From: Flavobacterium sp. UBA7680
GTDB lineage: Bacteria; Bacteroidota; Bacteroidia; Flavobacteriales; Flavobacteriaceae
Assembly: GCF_002482975.1 (NCBI RefSeq)
Contig: NZ_DLHA01000054.1
Span: 1 to 64,000 of the forward strand
Reading direction: 5' to 3'
Length of the DNA: 64,000 nucleotides
Shown here: piece by piece, positions 55,446-63,862 of the stretch
How the letters are laid out: every line of letters starts with the position of its first letter
Position numbering within the stretch: the first letter of the stretch is position 1
Notes under the pieces: generated by a model
Seen by the model: only the letters and a program-made list of their open reading frames with translations
Databases searched by the model: none
What the model was told of the DNA's origin: nothing
Translations under genes and position numbers: made by a program

Positions 55446-56618
55446 ATGAGAAAAGTAAAATTGTGTCTGACATTTATGTTGGCAGGATTAGTATTGCTAA
55501 GCTGCAACAACAAAAAGAATACTACTGAAGAAAATAAAAACGAAACTGCTGCAGTTGAAAAAAGAGAAATCTGGACAAAAGATCAGGCTAATAAATGGTA
55601 TGCAGAACAGCCTTGGTTAGTAGGTTCAAATTATTATCCTAGCACAGCTATAAACCAATTAGAGATGTGGCAGGAAGATACTTTTGATCCAAAAAGAATT
55701 GATCAGGAATTAGGCTGGGCAGAAAATTTAGGCATGAATGTAATGCGAGTTTACCTGCACGATTTATTGCACCAGCAAGATGCAGAAGGATTTTACAAAC
55801 GCATGGATCAATTTTTAGGAATTGCAGATAAACATCATATCAAAATCCTTTTTGTTCTATTTGATTCCTGCTGGGATCCGTTTCCTGCTTTAGGAAAACA
55901 ACGCGCGCCAAAACCGCACACGCATAACTCAGGCTGGGTACAGAGTCCGGGACAAAAAGTATTGCAGGACAAAACACAATATCCTCGTTTAGAGAAATAT
56001 GTAAAAGAAACAGTTGCTCATTTTAAAGACGATAAACGTATTTTAGGCTGGGATGTTTGGAACGAACCAGATAACATGACAGGTCCATCTTACGAAAAAA
56101 TAGAAATCAAAAACAAAGTCGATTTAATCCTTCCGCTTTTAAAAAATGTTTTTGTTTGGGCAAGAGAAAGCAATCCGTCACAGCCATTAACTTCTGGAGT
56201 TTGGGTTGGAGACTGGAGCGACGAAGCTATAATGAAACCAATGCACAAAATGCAGATCGAACAATCGGATATTGTTTCCTTCCACAATTACAACACACCT
56301 CAGGATTTCGAAAAAGTAATCAAACAATTACAGCGTTACGGAAAACCTTTATTATGTACAGAATATATGGCAAGACCAAACGGAAGTACATTTGAAGGCT
56401 TTTTACCAATCGCAAAAAAATACAATGTTGGAATGATCAACTGGGGATTTGTAGATGGAAAAACACAAACCAAATACGCATGGGACAGCTGGACGAAAAC
56501 ATATACTGCAGAACCAAAAGTATGGTTTCACGAAGTATTACACACAGACGGAACACCATACATAAAAGCCGAAACAGATTTAATCAGAAAAATGACATCT
56601 GAGGCGAATAAGAAATAG
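55446..56618 (+). CDS. GH5-like glycoside hydrolase lipoprotein
   Basis: This 390-residue lipoprotein has lipobox VLLSC (Cys20). The remainder is a TIM barrel of clan GH-A. The N-terminus has VGSNYYPSTAINQLEMW, and a motif LGMNVMRVYLHDLL follows. The acid/base is Glu207 in GWDVWNEPDN and the likely nucleophile is Glu306 in LLCTEYMAR. Bacteroidota annotation usually calls this type cellulase-family or 1,4-beta-xylanase; the exact GH5 subfamily is not recognisable by eye. I start at ATG 55446, since the longer frame begins with TTG at 55422. The residues after Cys20 (NNKKN) are basic, so it probably faces the periplasm. Confidence 0.8.
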   Translation: MRKVKLCLTFMLAGLVLLSCNNKKNTTEENKNETAAVEKREIWTKDQANKWYAEQPWLVGSNYYPSTAINQLEMWQEDTFDPKRIDQELGWAENLGMNVMRVYLHDLLHQQDAEGFYKRMDQFLGIADKHHIKILFVLFDSCWDPFPALGKQRAPKPHTHNSGWVQSPGQKVLQDKTQYPRLEKYVKETVAHFKDDKRILGWDVWNEPDNMTGPSYEKIEIKNKVDLILPLLKNVFVWARESNPSQPLTSGVWVGDWSDEAIMKPMHKMQIEQSDIVSFHNYNTPQDFEKVIKQLQRYGKPLLCTEYMARPNGSTFEGFLPIAKKYNVGMINWGFVDGKTQTKYAWDSWTKTYTAEPKVWFHEVLHTDGTPYIKAETDLIRKMTSEANKK

Positions 56619-56624
56619 AATTAT

Positions 56625-56805
56625 TGGCCACAGATTTCACAGATTAAACGGATTTCCACTGGTCAATTTTATTAAAATCAACTTAGAAAATTAAAATCAG
56701 TGAAAATCCGATTAATCCGAGGGCAATAAAACTAAATCATTTTAATCCTTTTAATCTGTGGCAAAAAAAATAATTAGTGAAAATTAGTGGAATTCGTGGC
56801 AAAAA
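56625..56805. repeat. D-type palindromic repeat, copy 2 (extended)
   Basis: GGCCACAGATTTCACAGATT (56626-56645) pairs with the region ending AATCTGTGGC (56753-56762), with AATCCGATTAATCCGAGGGC inside. A further GTGGAATTCGTGGC follows. It is a longer relative of the repeat at 43251. Confidence 0.75.
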
Positions 56806-56827
56806 AACATTTTAATCTTTTAGCAAC

Positions 56828-57868
56828 ATGAAAAAATACACAATAAAAAAGCTCTTTTTTCTAGCCGTAATTTTGGTTGGATTTTCAGCGAAAGCACAAC
56901 AGCCAGATCCGCCGGGACAAGTAAAAGGAAATGAAAAACCAAAAAACGAAGCCTATCTTTTTGCGCACATGACGCACAACGATTACGGCAGATTGTACTA
57001 TTCTGTAAGTTTGGACGGTTTACATTGGGAAAACCTCAACAACGGAAAACGAGTTTTTGAAGAATACAAAGGACATCCCGATATCTGCAAAGGCCCGGAC
57101 GGAAAATATTACATCGCAGGAAATACCGGAGACGATGCAAAAAGTATCAACATTTGGGTTTCTGATGATTTAATCACCTGGAAAAAACACTCCGATTATA
57201 CACCTGATTTAAAAAGCACACCAGATTATTCAAATGCTTTACAGCGAATTGGAGCCCCAAAATTATACTACGACAAAGATTCAGAAAAGTTCATTATGAC
57301 ATGGCACACGCCGCATCTTGATGGAACAAAAGAAGATCCTGAACGTTATTGGGCAAGCCAGAGAACACTATATGTTTTATCAAAAGATTTAAAAACTTTT
57401 GAAGGAACATCAAAACGTTTGTTCGATTGGGATATGGGAACCATTGATGTTTTCATCCGTAAAGTCGGCGATTCTTATTACGCCGTAATTAAAGATGAAA
57501 CGTATCCAACTTTGTACTGGACAACCGGAAAAACCATCCGAATTGCGAAATCAAAATCCCTTTTAGGGCCTTATTCTTTGCCCCAGCAATCGATTAGTCC
57601 AAATTTTAGAGAAGCCCCAATGCTGATTCCTTCTCCAGATGATAAAATATGGTACATGTATTACGAACAATATCCGGGCGTTTCCTACGGATTATCAATT
57701 GCTGATAATTTAAACGGACCTTGGTTTCAAGCTTCAGGTTATACTTTTTTCTCAGATTGGGATAAATACAGCTTCCCTGAAAAAGTACGCCACGGCTGCA
57801 TGATTACAATCTCTAAAAATGAATACGATAGTTTAGTGAAGAAATTTGGAATCACTAAAAATAAATAA
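56828..57868 (+). CDS. GH43-superfamily five-bladed propeller protein, exact family unknown
   Basis: This 346-residue protein has a signal peptide (SAKA-Q near residue 24). Repeated propeller strands follow, such as HPDICKGPDGKYYIAGNTGD, INIWVSDDLITWKKH and APMLIPSPDDKIWYMYYEQ. Asp52 (THNDYGRLYYS), an Asp in DWDMGTIDVFI and a Glu in NFREAPML could serve as catalytic residues as in GH43/GH32 clan enzymes. The usual NPxxxxDP start of GH43 is missing, so it may belong to a related or unclassified family. It is in the enzyme run of the second locus and is probably periplasmic. Confidence 0.7.
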   Translation: MKKYTIKKLFFLAVILVGFSAKAQQPDPPGQVKGNEKPKNEAYLFAHMTHNDYGRLYYSVSLDGLHWENLNNGKRVFEEYKGHPDICKGPDGKYYIAGNTGDDAKSINIWVSDDLITWKKHSDYTPDLKSTPDYSNALQRIGAPKLYYDKDSEKFIMTWHTPHLDGTKEDPERYWASQRTLYVLSKDLKTFEGTSKRLFDWDMGTIDVFIRKVGDSYYAVIKDETYPTLYWTTGKTIRIAKSKSLLGPYSLPQQSISPNFREAPMLIPSPDDKIWYMYYEQYPGVSYGLSIADNLNGPWFQASGYTFFSDWDKYSFPEKVRHGCMITISKNEYDSLVKKFGITKNK

Positions 57869-58014
57869 TGAGTTATAAGTTATGAATTATGAGTTTGGAA
57901 TTAGGCGTTTGTTAGTGTTTTTTGAGTTAATACGAAACAGAGATTATTTTATCGGAAATAAATTATAATCACAATTAAACCAACTCATAATTCATAATTA
58001 ATAATTCACAATTA
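57868..58014. repeat. J-type imperfect inverted repeat
   Basis: GAGTTATAAGTTATGAATTATGAG (57870-57893) is complementary to the CTCATAATTCATAATTAATAATTC region (57984-58007). GTTATGAATTATGAGTTC recurs at 62457-62474. Confidence 0.6.
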
Positions 58015-58046
58015 AAAAAGGTTTGGTTAGTAAAGTTAGTGTTTGA

Positions 58047-58087
58047 AAATTACCAGACTATGTGGATATGGTCTGGTAATTTATTTA
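58047..58087 (+). terminator. Intrinsic terminator-like hairpin before GH2 gene
   Basis: AAATTACCAGAC (58047-58058) pairs with GTCTGGTAATTT (58071-58082), followed by ATTTAG. It lies 54 bases upstream of the GH2 start, ending the preceding transcript or attenuating the next. Confidence 0.75.
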
Positions 58088-58139
58088 GTAAAGAAGAAAC
58101 AGTAATAATCGAGGAAATTATTGCGTAAAACGATATAAA

Positions 58140-59951
58140 ATGAATAAGAAAACTACAGTTCTGGTGGCGCTTTTTTTAAGCTGTCTGGTTCATGCACAAT
58201 GGAAACCGCAAGGCGATAAAATCAAAACAAAATGGGCAGCGCAGGTTGATCCGAACAAAACTTTACCAGAATATCCCCGTCCGATTATGGAGCGCGCCCA
58301 ATGGAAAAATCTGAATGGATTATGGAATTATGCCATTCAGGAATTTGGCAAAACAGCGCCTTCAAAATATGATGGGCAAATTTTGGTTCCGTTTGCGGCT
58401 GAATCGAGCTTATCTGGCGTAATGAAAGAAGTTGGAGCAAAAAATGAACTTTGGTACGAAACCAATTTTTCAATTGAATCAAACTGGAGCGGAAAAAATA
58501 TTCTGCTGCATTTTGGAGCTGTAGACTGGAAAACAGAAGTTTTTATTAACGATATAAAAGTGGGTTCACATACTGGCGGTTACACACCATTTTCGTTTGA
58601 TATTACACCTTTTATCCAAAAAGGGAAAAATCAAAAACTGGTTGTAAAAGTTTGGGATCCATCAAACGACGGCCCACAGCCAAGAGGAAAACAAGTTAAA
58701 AATCCAGAAGGAATTTGGTACACGCCCGTTACCGGAATCTGGCAGACGGTTTGGATTGAACCTGTAAATGCTAAAAACATTTCAGAATTAAAAACAACGC
58801 CAAACATCGATCAAAATACAATCAGTATTAAAGCCGATGTAAATGGAGCAGAAAAAGGTGATTTAATAGAAATTTCTGTTTTTGACGGCGGAAAAGAAAT
58901 CGCAAAAGAAAAAGCCGTAGTTGGCGAAAGCAATGATATTGTTTTAAATGCTCCAAAATTATGGTCGCCGGAAAATCCGTTTTTGTATCAGACAAAAATC
59001 CGTTTAATCAGTAAGAATAAAGTCGTCGATGAAGTGAAAAGTTATTTTGCGATGCGAAAAATTTCATCAAAAAGAGATGAAAACGGAATTATGAGAATGC
59101 AGTTAAACAACAAAGATTATTTTCAATTTGGGCCTTTAGATCAAGGTTGGTGGCCAGAAGGATTGTATACTGCACCAACTGACGAAGCTTTAAAATACGA
59201 TATTATTAAAACGAAAGAATTAGGTTTTAATATGATTCGTAAACATGTGAAAGTAGAACCAGAACGCTGGTACACGCATTGCGATCAGTTAGGAATTTTA
59301 GTTTGGCAAGATATGCCAAGCGGTGATGAACAACCGATTTGGCAAGATAAAAAGTATTTTGAAGGAACAGAATTACAGCGTACTCCAAAATCACAAGAAA
59401 TCTATAAAAAAGAATGGAAGGAGATAATGGATCATTTGTATTCGTATCCAAGTATTGTAGTTTGGGTTCCTTTTAATGAAGCCTGGGGACAATTCAAAAC
59501 CGTAGAAATTACAGAATGGACTAAAAATCATGATCCAAGTCGTTTAATAAATTCTTCAAGCGGAGGAAATCATTTTCAAACAGGTGATATTTTAGATTTA
59601 CACAAATATCCAGCTCCAGAATTGTATTTGTATGATGCCAGAAGAGTTACTGTTTTAGGTGAATATGGCGGAATTGGTCTTCCGTTAGAAGGACATTTAT
59701 GGAGAGCAAATGACAATTGGGGTTATGTGAAATTTAAAGACGAAGCAGAAGTTACTGCCGAATATGTAAAGTACGCTCAAATCCTTAAAAGCTTAGTAAA
59801 AACAGGATTTTCGGCAGCAGTTTACACGCAGACAACCGATGTTGAAGGCGAAGTAAACGGTTTTATGACCTACGATAGAAAAGTAGATAAAATGGATTTC
59901 AAAGCAATAAATAAAATCAATACAGAGGTTATTGATGCTTTGAATCATTAA
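58140..59951 (+). CDS. GH2 family glycoside hydrolase
   Basis: This 603-residue protein has a signal peptide (LVHA-Q near residue 20). A GH2 sugar-binding jelly roll follows (about 50-205, LWNYAIQEFG to GIWQTVWIEPV), then an Ig-like domain (about 206-305) and a TIM barrel with acid/base Glu447 (VPFNEAWG) and nucleophile Glu508 (VLGEYGGIG). It lacks the large C-terminal domains of LacZ, typical for compact Bacteroidota GH2 enzymes. These include beta-galactosidases, beta-glucuronidases and arabinopyranosidases, and the specificity cannot be told here. It is periplasmic and part of the second locus. Confidence 0.9.
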   Translation: MNKKTTVLVALFLSCLVHAQWKPQGDKIKTKWAAQVDPNKTLPEYPRPIMERAQWKNLNGLWNYAIQEFGKTAPSKYDGQILVPFAAESSLSGVMKEVGAKNELWYETNFSIESNWSGKNILLHFGAVDWKTEVFINDIKVGSHTGGYTPFSFDITPFIQKGKNQKLVVKVWDPSNDGPQPRGKQVKNPEGIWYTPVTGIWQTVWIEPVNAKNISELKTTPNIDQNTISIKADVNGAEKGDLIEISVFDGGKEIAKEKAVVGESNDIVLNAPKLWSPENPFLYQTKIRLISKNKVVDEVKSYFAMRKISSKRDENGIMRMQLNNKDYFQFGPLDQGWWPEGLYTAPTDEALKYDIIKTKELGFNMIRKHVKVEPERWYTHCDQLGILVWQDMPSGDEQPIWQDKKYFEGTELQRTPKSQEIYKKEWKEIMDHLYSYPSIVVWVPFNEAWGQFKTVEITEWTKNHDPSRLINSSSGGNHFQTGDILDLHKYPAPELYLYDARRVTVLGEYGGIGLPLEGHLWRANDNWGYVKFKDEAEVTAEYVKYAQILKSLVKTGFSAAVYTQTTDVEGEVNGFMTYDRKVDKMDFKAINKINTEVIDALNH

Positions 59952-59964
59952 ATAGTGATTTTTT

Positions 59965-60171
59965 TTAAACACATAGAAACATAGGTTTTTTTAGTGTTTA
60001 TATAAGGGAGTAAAAGAAACTAGTTTCCACACATAGCTTTGTGTTTTTCTTCGCGCTGCAACTTTGTCAAAGTTTCAAACTTTGACAAAGTTCTAGACAA
60101 CAGCTATGTTTGTTCAAACAAGTGAAACGCCTTTTTACAGACAAAGCAAAACTATGTCCCTATGTGTTTAA
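59965..60171. repeat. H-type intergenic repeat, copy 2, interrupted by an I-type palindrome
   Basis: The ends TAAACACATAGAAACATAGG and CTATGTCCCTATGTGTTTA and the AACAAGTGAAACGCCTTT core match copy 1 at 31119. Between CACATAG and CTATGTTT it carries about 60 extra bases that include the palindrome 60060-60092 (AACTTTGTCAAAGTTT and its complement). Confidence 0.85.
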
Positions 60172-60201
60172 AAAACCACGCCCAATAATAAAAAAACTAA
60201 A

Positions 60202-61224
60202 ATGAAAAAATACCTAATTCTTTTTCTGCTCACAACAATGAGTTTTGCTCAGCAAAAAACATTCACAAATCCCATTTTGCCAGCAGGCGCAGACCCTTAC
60301 AGCACGTATTACAAAGGATATTATTACTACACCAACACACTTGGAAATAAACTGGTTTTGTGGAAAACAAAAGATTTATCAGACATCAAAAATGCTGAAA
60401 GCAAAGTAATCTGGACACCCCCAAAAAACACCAATTATTCGGCAGAAATCTGGGCGCCGGAATTTCATATTATAAACGGAAAATGGTATTGTTATTTTGC
60501 AGCAGACAATGGCGACAACAACAATCACAGAATGTATGTTTTAGAAAATAAATCATCAGATCCGTTTAAAGGGAATTTTGAATTTAAAGGAAAAATTGCC
60601 GCCAAAACAGACAAATGGGCAATTGACGGAAATATTTTCGAACATAAAAAACAACTCTACATGATTTGGGCCGGATGGGAAGGCGACACCAACGGACAGC
60701 AAAACATCTACATCGCTAAAATGAAAAGTCCGCTTGAAATTGACGGCGATCGCGTAATGATTTCATCGCCAACAAACGACTGGGAAACGCATGGCGCATT
60801 GCATGATGACGTGAATCCGGCGCAGGTAAATGTAAACGAAGGGCCCCAGTTTTTAGAAAGAAATGGTAAAATTTTCATAGTATTTTCGGCAAGCGGTTGC
60901 TGGACAGATTTCTATTCTTTAGGATTATTAACTTTTAATGGCGGAGATAATTTATTAGATGCAAATGCATGGAAAAAATCTCCAGAACCAATCTTTAAAC
61001 AATCCGATAAAAATAAAGTTTACGCACCGGGACATAATTCATTCTTTAAATCTCCTGATGGAAAAGAAGACTGGATTTTGTATCACGCCAACTCCAATCC
61101 GGGTGAAGGCTGCGGAAACAAAAGATCACCTAGAATGCAGAAAATAGATTGGGATGCAAACGGATTTCCGGTTTTAGGAGAACCTGTTAGTGAAGAAACC
61201 AAACTGGCAATTCCATCAAAATAA
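60202..61224 (+). CDS. GH43 family enzyme, probable alpha-L-arabinofuranosidase
   Basis: This 340-residue protein has a signal peptide (TTMSFA-Q near residue 17). The GH43 catalytic set is intact: Asp31 in PILPAGADPYST, Asp142 in KWAIDGNIFE and Glu213 in VNEGPQFLE. SAEIWAPEFH, VFSASGCWTDFYSLGLL and KVYAPGHNSF are typical of the GH43_26-like group, which contains exo-1,5-alpha-L-arabinofuranosidases; that subgroup call is from memory. It is periplasmic. Together with the GH2 gene (250 bp upstream) and the epimerase gene (55 bp downstream) it suggests an arabinose-containing substrate for the second locus. Confidence 0.88.
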   Translation: MKKYLILFLLTTMSFAQQKTFTNPILPAGADPYSTYYKGYYYYTNTLGNKLVLWKTKDLSDIKNAESKVIWTPPKNTNYSAEIWAPEFHIINGKWYCYFAADNGDNNNHRMYVLENKSSDPFKGNFEFKGKIAAKTDKWAIDGNIFEHKKQLYMIWAGWEGDTNGQQNIYIAKMKSPLEIDGDRVMISSPTNDWETHGALHDDVNPAQVNVNEGPQFLERNGKIFIVFSASGCWTDFYSLGLLTFNGGDNLLDANAWKKSPEPIFKQSDKNKVYAPGHNSFFKSPDGKEDWILYHANSNPGEGCGNKRSPRMQKIDWDANGFPVLGEPVSEETKLAIPSK

Positions 61225-61279
61225 AACTATAAAAACTAACCAGAGGATAATATTACTTTTTCCTCGCAATGACATAAAA

Positions 61280-62455
61280 ATGAAAAATATTCAAATCGCT
61301 GCGGTTGTTTTACTGGCACTTTTTCAATTCAATTGCAAAGACAATAAAAAAGAAAATACAACTTCAAAAGAAACTGCCGAAATAAAATCAGATTCAGTAA
61401 ATACGGTTTTAGAAACTAAAAATTTCGATACCATAATCGAAGGTAAAAAAGTCAATTTATATTGGATAGAAAATAAAGGAATCAAAGCCGCTTTTACCAA
61501 TTACGGCGGAAGATTAATAGGACTTTGGGTTAAGGACAAAAACGGAAAACCAACCGATGTTGTTGTTGGAATGAACAGTGCAAAAGGGTTTAAAACTTCT
61601 ACCGAACCTTATTTTGGAGCGACAATTGGAAGAGTTGGAAACCGAATTGGAAAAGGGAAATTTACTTTAGAAGGAAAACAATACCAAGTTCCGTTAAATA
61701 ATGGAAAAAATGCTTTGCACGGCGGTATAAAAGGTTTTCAGGATGTAGTTTGGAATGCTGAAAAAACAAACGAAAACACATTAGTTTTTACATATGTTTC
61801 GCCAGATGGAGAACAAGGCTTTCCAGGGAATTTAACTGTAAAAGTAACATATACTATTACTGATGATAATTCAATAAAAATGGAATATGAAGCGACAACG
61901 GACAAAACCACAATTGTCAATTTAACAAACCACGCCTTTTTTAATTTAAACGGAGAAGGAAGCGGCACAATCTTAAATCACGAATTACAAATTTATGCAA
62001 ATGAATTTACTCCGGTTGATGAAGGTTTGATTCCGAGTGGAGAATTAAAACCCGTAAAAAATACCGTTTTTGATTTTACTTCAAAACACACCATTGGTGA
62101 AAGAATTGAAGCGAAAGATGAGCAGTTGAAATTCGGAAAAGGATACGATCATAATTATGTTTTAAATGGAACAAAGAAAAACGGACTGAATCATGCTGCA
62201 ACAATTTCTGGAGATAAATCTGGAATTACAATGGATGTTTTTACAGAAGAACCAGGATTACAGTTTTACAGCGGTAATTTCATGCAGTCAAAAAACACCT
62301 TTAAATCTGGTTCAAAAGATGATTTCAGAACAGCTTTTGCTCTAGAAACTCAGCATTTTCCAGATGCTCCAAATCAGCCAAAATTTGCACCGATTGTTTT
62401 GAAAGTAGGAGAAAAATATCATACGGTTTCTTATTATCAGTTTTCGACGAAATAA
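61280..62455 (+). CDS. galM: Aldose 1-epimerase (mutarotase), lipoprotein
   Basis: This 391-residue protein has lipobox FQFNC (Cys17). It shows galactose mutarotase features: NYGGRLIGLWVKD, GATIGRVGNRIGKG, the active-site His in NLTNHAFFNL, EFTPVDEGLIPSG, and Glu in EEPGLQFYSGN. It interconverts alpha and beta anomers of free aldoses released by the locus. I start at ATG 61280; the frame runs back to 61190 inside the GH43 gene, but the later start gives a proper lipoprotein signal. Extracytoplasmic mutarotases are common in Bacteroidota utilisation loci. The basic residues after Cys17 suggest a periplasm-facing anchor. Confidence 0.93.
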   Translation: MKNIQIAAVVLLALFQFNCKDNKKENTTSKETAEIKSDSVNTVLETKNFDTIIEGKKVNLYWIENKGIKAAFTNYGGRLIGLWVKDKNGKPTDVVVGMNSAKGFKTSTEPYFGATIGRVGNRIGKGKFTLEGKQYQVPLNNGKNALHGGIKGFQDVVWNAEKTNENTLVFTYVSPDGEQGFPGNLTVKVTYTITDDNSIKMEYEATTDKTTIVNLTNHAFFNLNGEGSGTILNHELQIYANEFTPVDEGLIPSGELKPVKNTVFDFTSKHTIGERIEAKDEQLKFGKGYDHNYVLNGTKKNGLNHAATISGDKSGITMDVFTEEPGLQFYSGNFMQSKNTFKSGSKDDFRTAFALETQHFPDAPNQPKFAPIVLKVGEKYHTVSYYQFSTK

Positions 62456-62481
62456 GTTATGAATTATGAGTTCAAAGATTT

Positions 62482-62581
62482 GTCATTTCGAGGAACGAGA
62501 AATCGCACAAGAAACTCCACACAGAGAATCGTCAATCTTTGTCGAATCACTAGTGCGATTTCTCGTTCCTCGAAATGACAA
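62482..62581. repeat. A-type palindrome, copy 4
   Basis: It runs from TGTCATTTCGAGGAACGAG to CTCGAAATGACAA with near-perfect arms of about 35 bp including AATCGCAC and GTGCGATT. It is the cleanest of the four A copies. Confidence 0.9.
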
Positions 62582-62585
62582 AAAA

Positions 62586-62697
62586 TGGCGATAAACTTTG
62601 CGCCCTTCGACTTCGCTCAGGGTGACATAAAATGAGAAAAAAAACTTTGTGTCCTTTGCGAAACCTTAGCGCTCTTTGCGGTAAAAAACCTTCGCAG
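62586..62697. repeat. Low-complexity intergenic repeat-like stretch
   Basis: Phrases such as CCCTTCGACTTCGCTCAGGG (a short palindrome), ACTTTGTGTCCTTTGCG and GCGCTCTTTGCGGTAAAAAA resemble the AACTTTGTG / CTTTG wording of the repeat at 18830. It has no coding potential. Confidence 0.55.
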
Positions 62698-62720
62698 TAA
62701 AAATCTAAAACCAATAAAAA

Positions 62721-63710
62721 ATGAAAAAAATACTATCCCTAATAACATCACTCTGTGTCTTCGCAGCCTGCTCGCAGGAAAAAGATACCAACCAATCAAA
62801 GCCAATAGAAGTAAAACCAGTACCAGCAATTTTACTAGCCGATCCAACCATTTTTTACAACAACGGAACCTACTATTTGTACGGAACAACATCTGGAGAT
62901 ATTCCAAATGGAGAAGGATTTCAGGTTTATACTTCGTCAGATTTAAAAGACTGGAAAGGCTCGGTTGGAGCACAGAATGGTTTGGCTTTTAAAAAAGGAG
63001 ACGCTTTTGGCGACAAAGGATTTTGGGCACCGCAGATTCTTTCGTATCAAAACAAATTTTACATGATTTATACTGCGAATGAAAATATAGCAGTTGCAAC
63101 AAGCGACAGTCCGCTTGGGCCATTTAAAAGCGAATCAAAAGAACCTATTATTAAAACCGGAAATCAAATCGATCCGTTTATTTTTATTGATGAAGATGGA
63201 AAAAAATATTTGTATCATGTTCGATTAACAAACGGAAATAGAATTTTTGCAGCAGAAATAAACGATGATTTTAAAAGCATAAAACCAGAAACTTTAACAG
63301 AATGTATTTCGGGAACTATGCTTTGGGAAAACACCCAAAATGTAAGCTGGCCGGTTACAGAAGGCCCGACAGTTTTAAAACACAACGGTTTGTATTATAT
63401 GATTTATTCGGCAAATGATTTCAGAAATATTGATTATGCTGTAGGTTATGCAACAAGTAAAAGTCCGCTTGGGCCTTGGGAAAAAGCGGTGGACAGCCCA
63501 ATCATCAGCAGAAAAAACACCAAACAAAACGGAATTGGCCACGGCGATGTATTTTGGGATAAAGACAATAAAATGCATTATGTTTTACACACTCATTATA
63601 GTGAAAGTGCTGTTTCGCCAAGAAAAGCTGGAATTATTTCTATTGAATTTAAAGATGGAAAAATAGTGGCTGATCCTGCAAGTTTTCAGTTTCTAAAAGT
63701 TAATTATTAA
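62721..63710 (+). CDS. GH43 family enzyme, lipoprotein
   Basis: This 329-residue lipoprotein has lipobox VFAAC (Cys17). All three GH43 residues are visible: Asp41 (LLADPTIFYN), Asp151 (NQIDPFIFIDEDG) and Glu214 (PVTEGPTVLKHNG). YYLYGTTSGD, FWAPQILSYQNKFYMIY and GHGDVFW are typical. GH43 enzymes of this kind are beta-xylosidases or alpha-L-arabinofuranosidases. It is the third GH43-type protein in the second locus and the last recognised gene; a strong terminator follows. The residues after the cysteine (SQEKD) do not form a clear surface signal, so periplasmic action is more likely. Confidence 0.9.
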   Translation: MKKILSLITSLCVFAACSQEKDTNQSKPIEVKPVPAILLADPTIFYNNGTYYLYGTTSGDIPNGEGFQVYTSSDLKDWKGSVGAQNGLAFKKGDAFGDKGFWAPQILSYQNKFYMIYTANENIAVATSDSPLGPFKSESKEPIIKTGNQIDPFIFIDEDGKKYLYHVRLTNGNRIFAAEINDDFKSIKPETLTECISGTMLWENTQNVSWPVTEGPTVLKHNGLYYMIYSANDFRNIDYAVGYATSKSPLGPWEKAVDSPIISRKNTKQNGIGHGDVFWDKDNKMHYVLHTHYSESAVSPRKAGIISIEFKDGKIVADPASFQFLKVNY

Positions 63711-63713
63711 TTC

Positions 63714-63748
63714 AAAAGCCTTCAGATTTCTGAAGGCTTTTTTAGTTT
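63714..63748 (+). terminator. Intrinsic terminator at the end of the second locus
   Basis: AAAAGCCTTCAG (63714-63725) pairs perfectly with CTGAAGGCTTTT (63730-63741), with a four-base loop and a T tract. Confidence 0.92.
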
Positions 63749-63755
63749 TTGCGTT

Positions 63756-63844
63756 TCCTGTAAGGTTTCTAAAACCTTGTAGGTATTCTAAGGCAGTATA
63801 TTTCAGTAAAATTTAAACCTACAAGGTTTTGGAAACCTTGCAGG
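63756..63844. repeat. Double palindrome repeat (CAAGGTTTT type), copy 2
   Basis: CCTGTAAGGTTTCTAAAACC and ACAAGGTTTTGGAAACC are arranged as in the copy at 24419-24503, with the spacer also starting TTGTAGGTATT and ending TTTAAACCT. Confidence 0.85.
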
Positions 63845-63862
63845 AGTTGAAACCTATTTTAG

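Noticed and set aside
62389..62397. CACCGATTG as an operator
   Set aside because: It lies inside the aldose epimerase coding region and has only one intact half-site.
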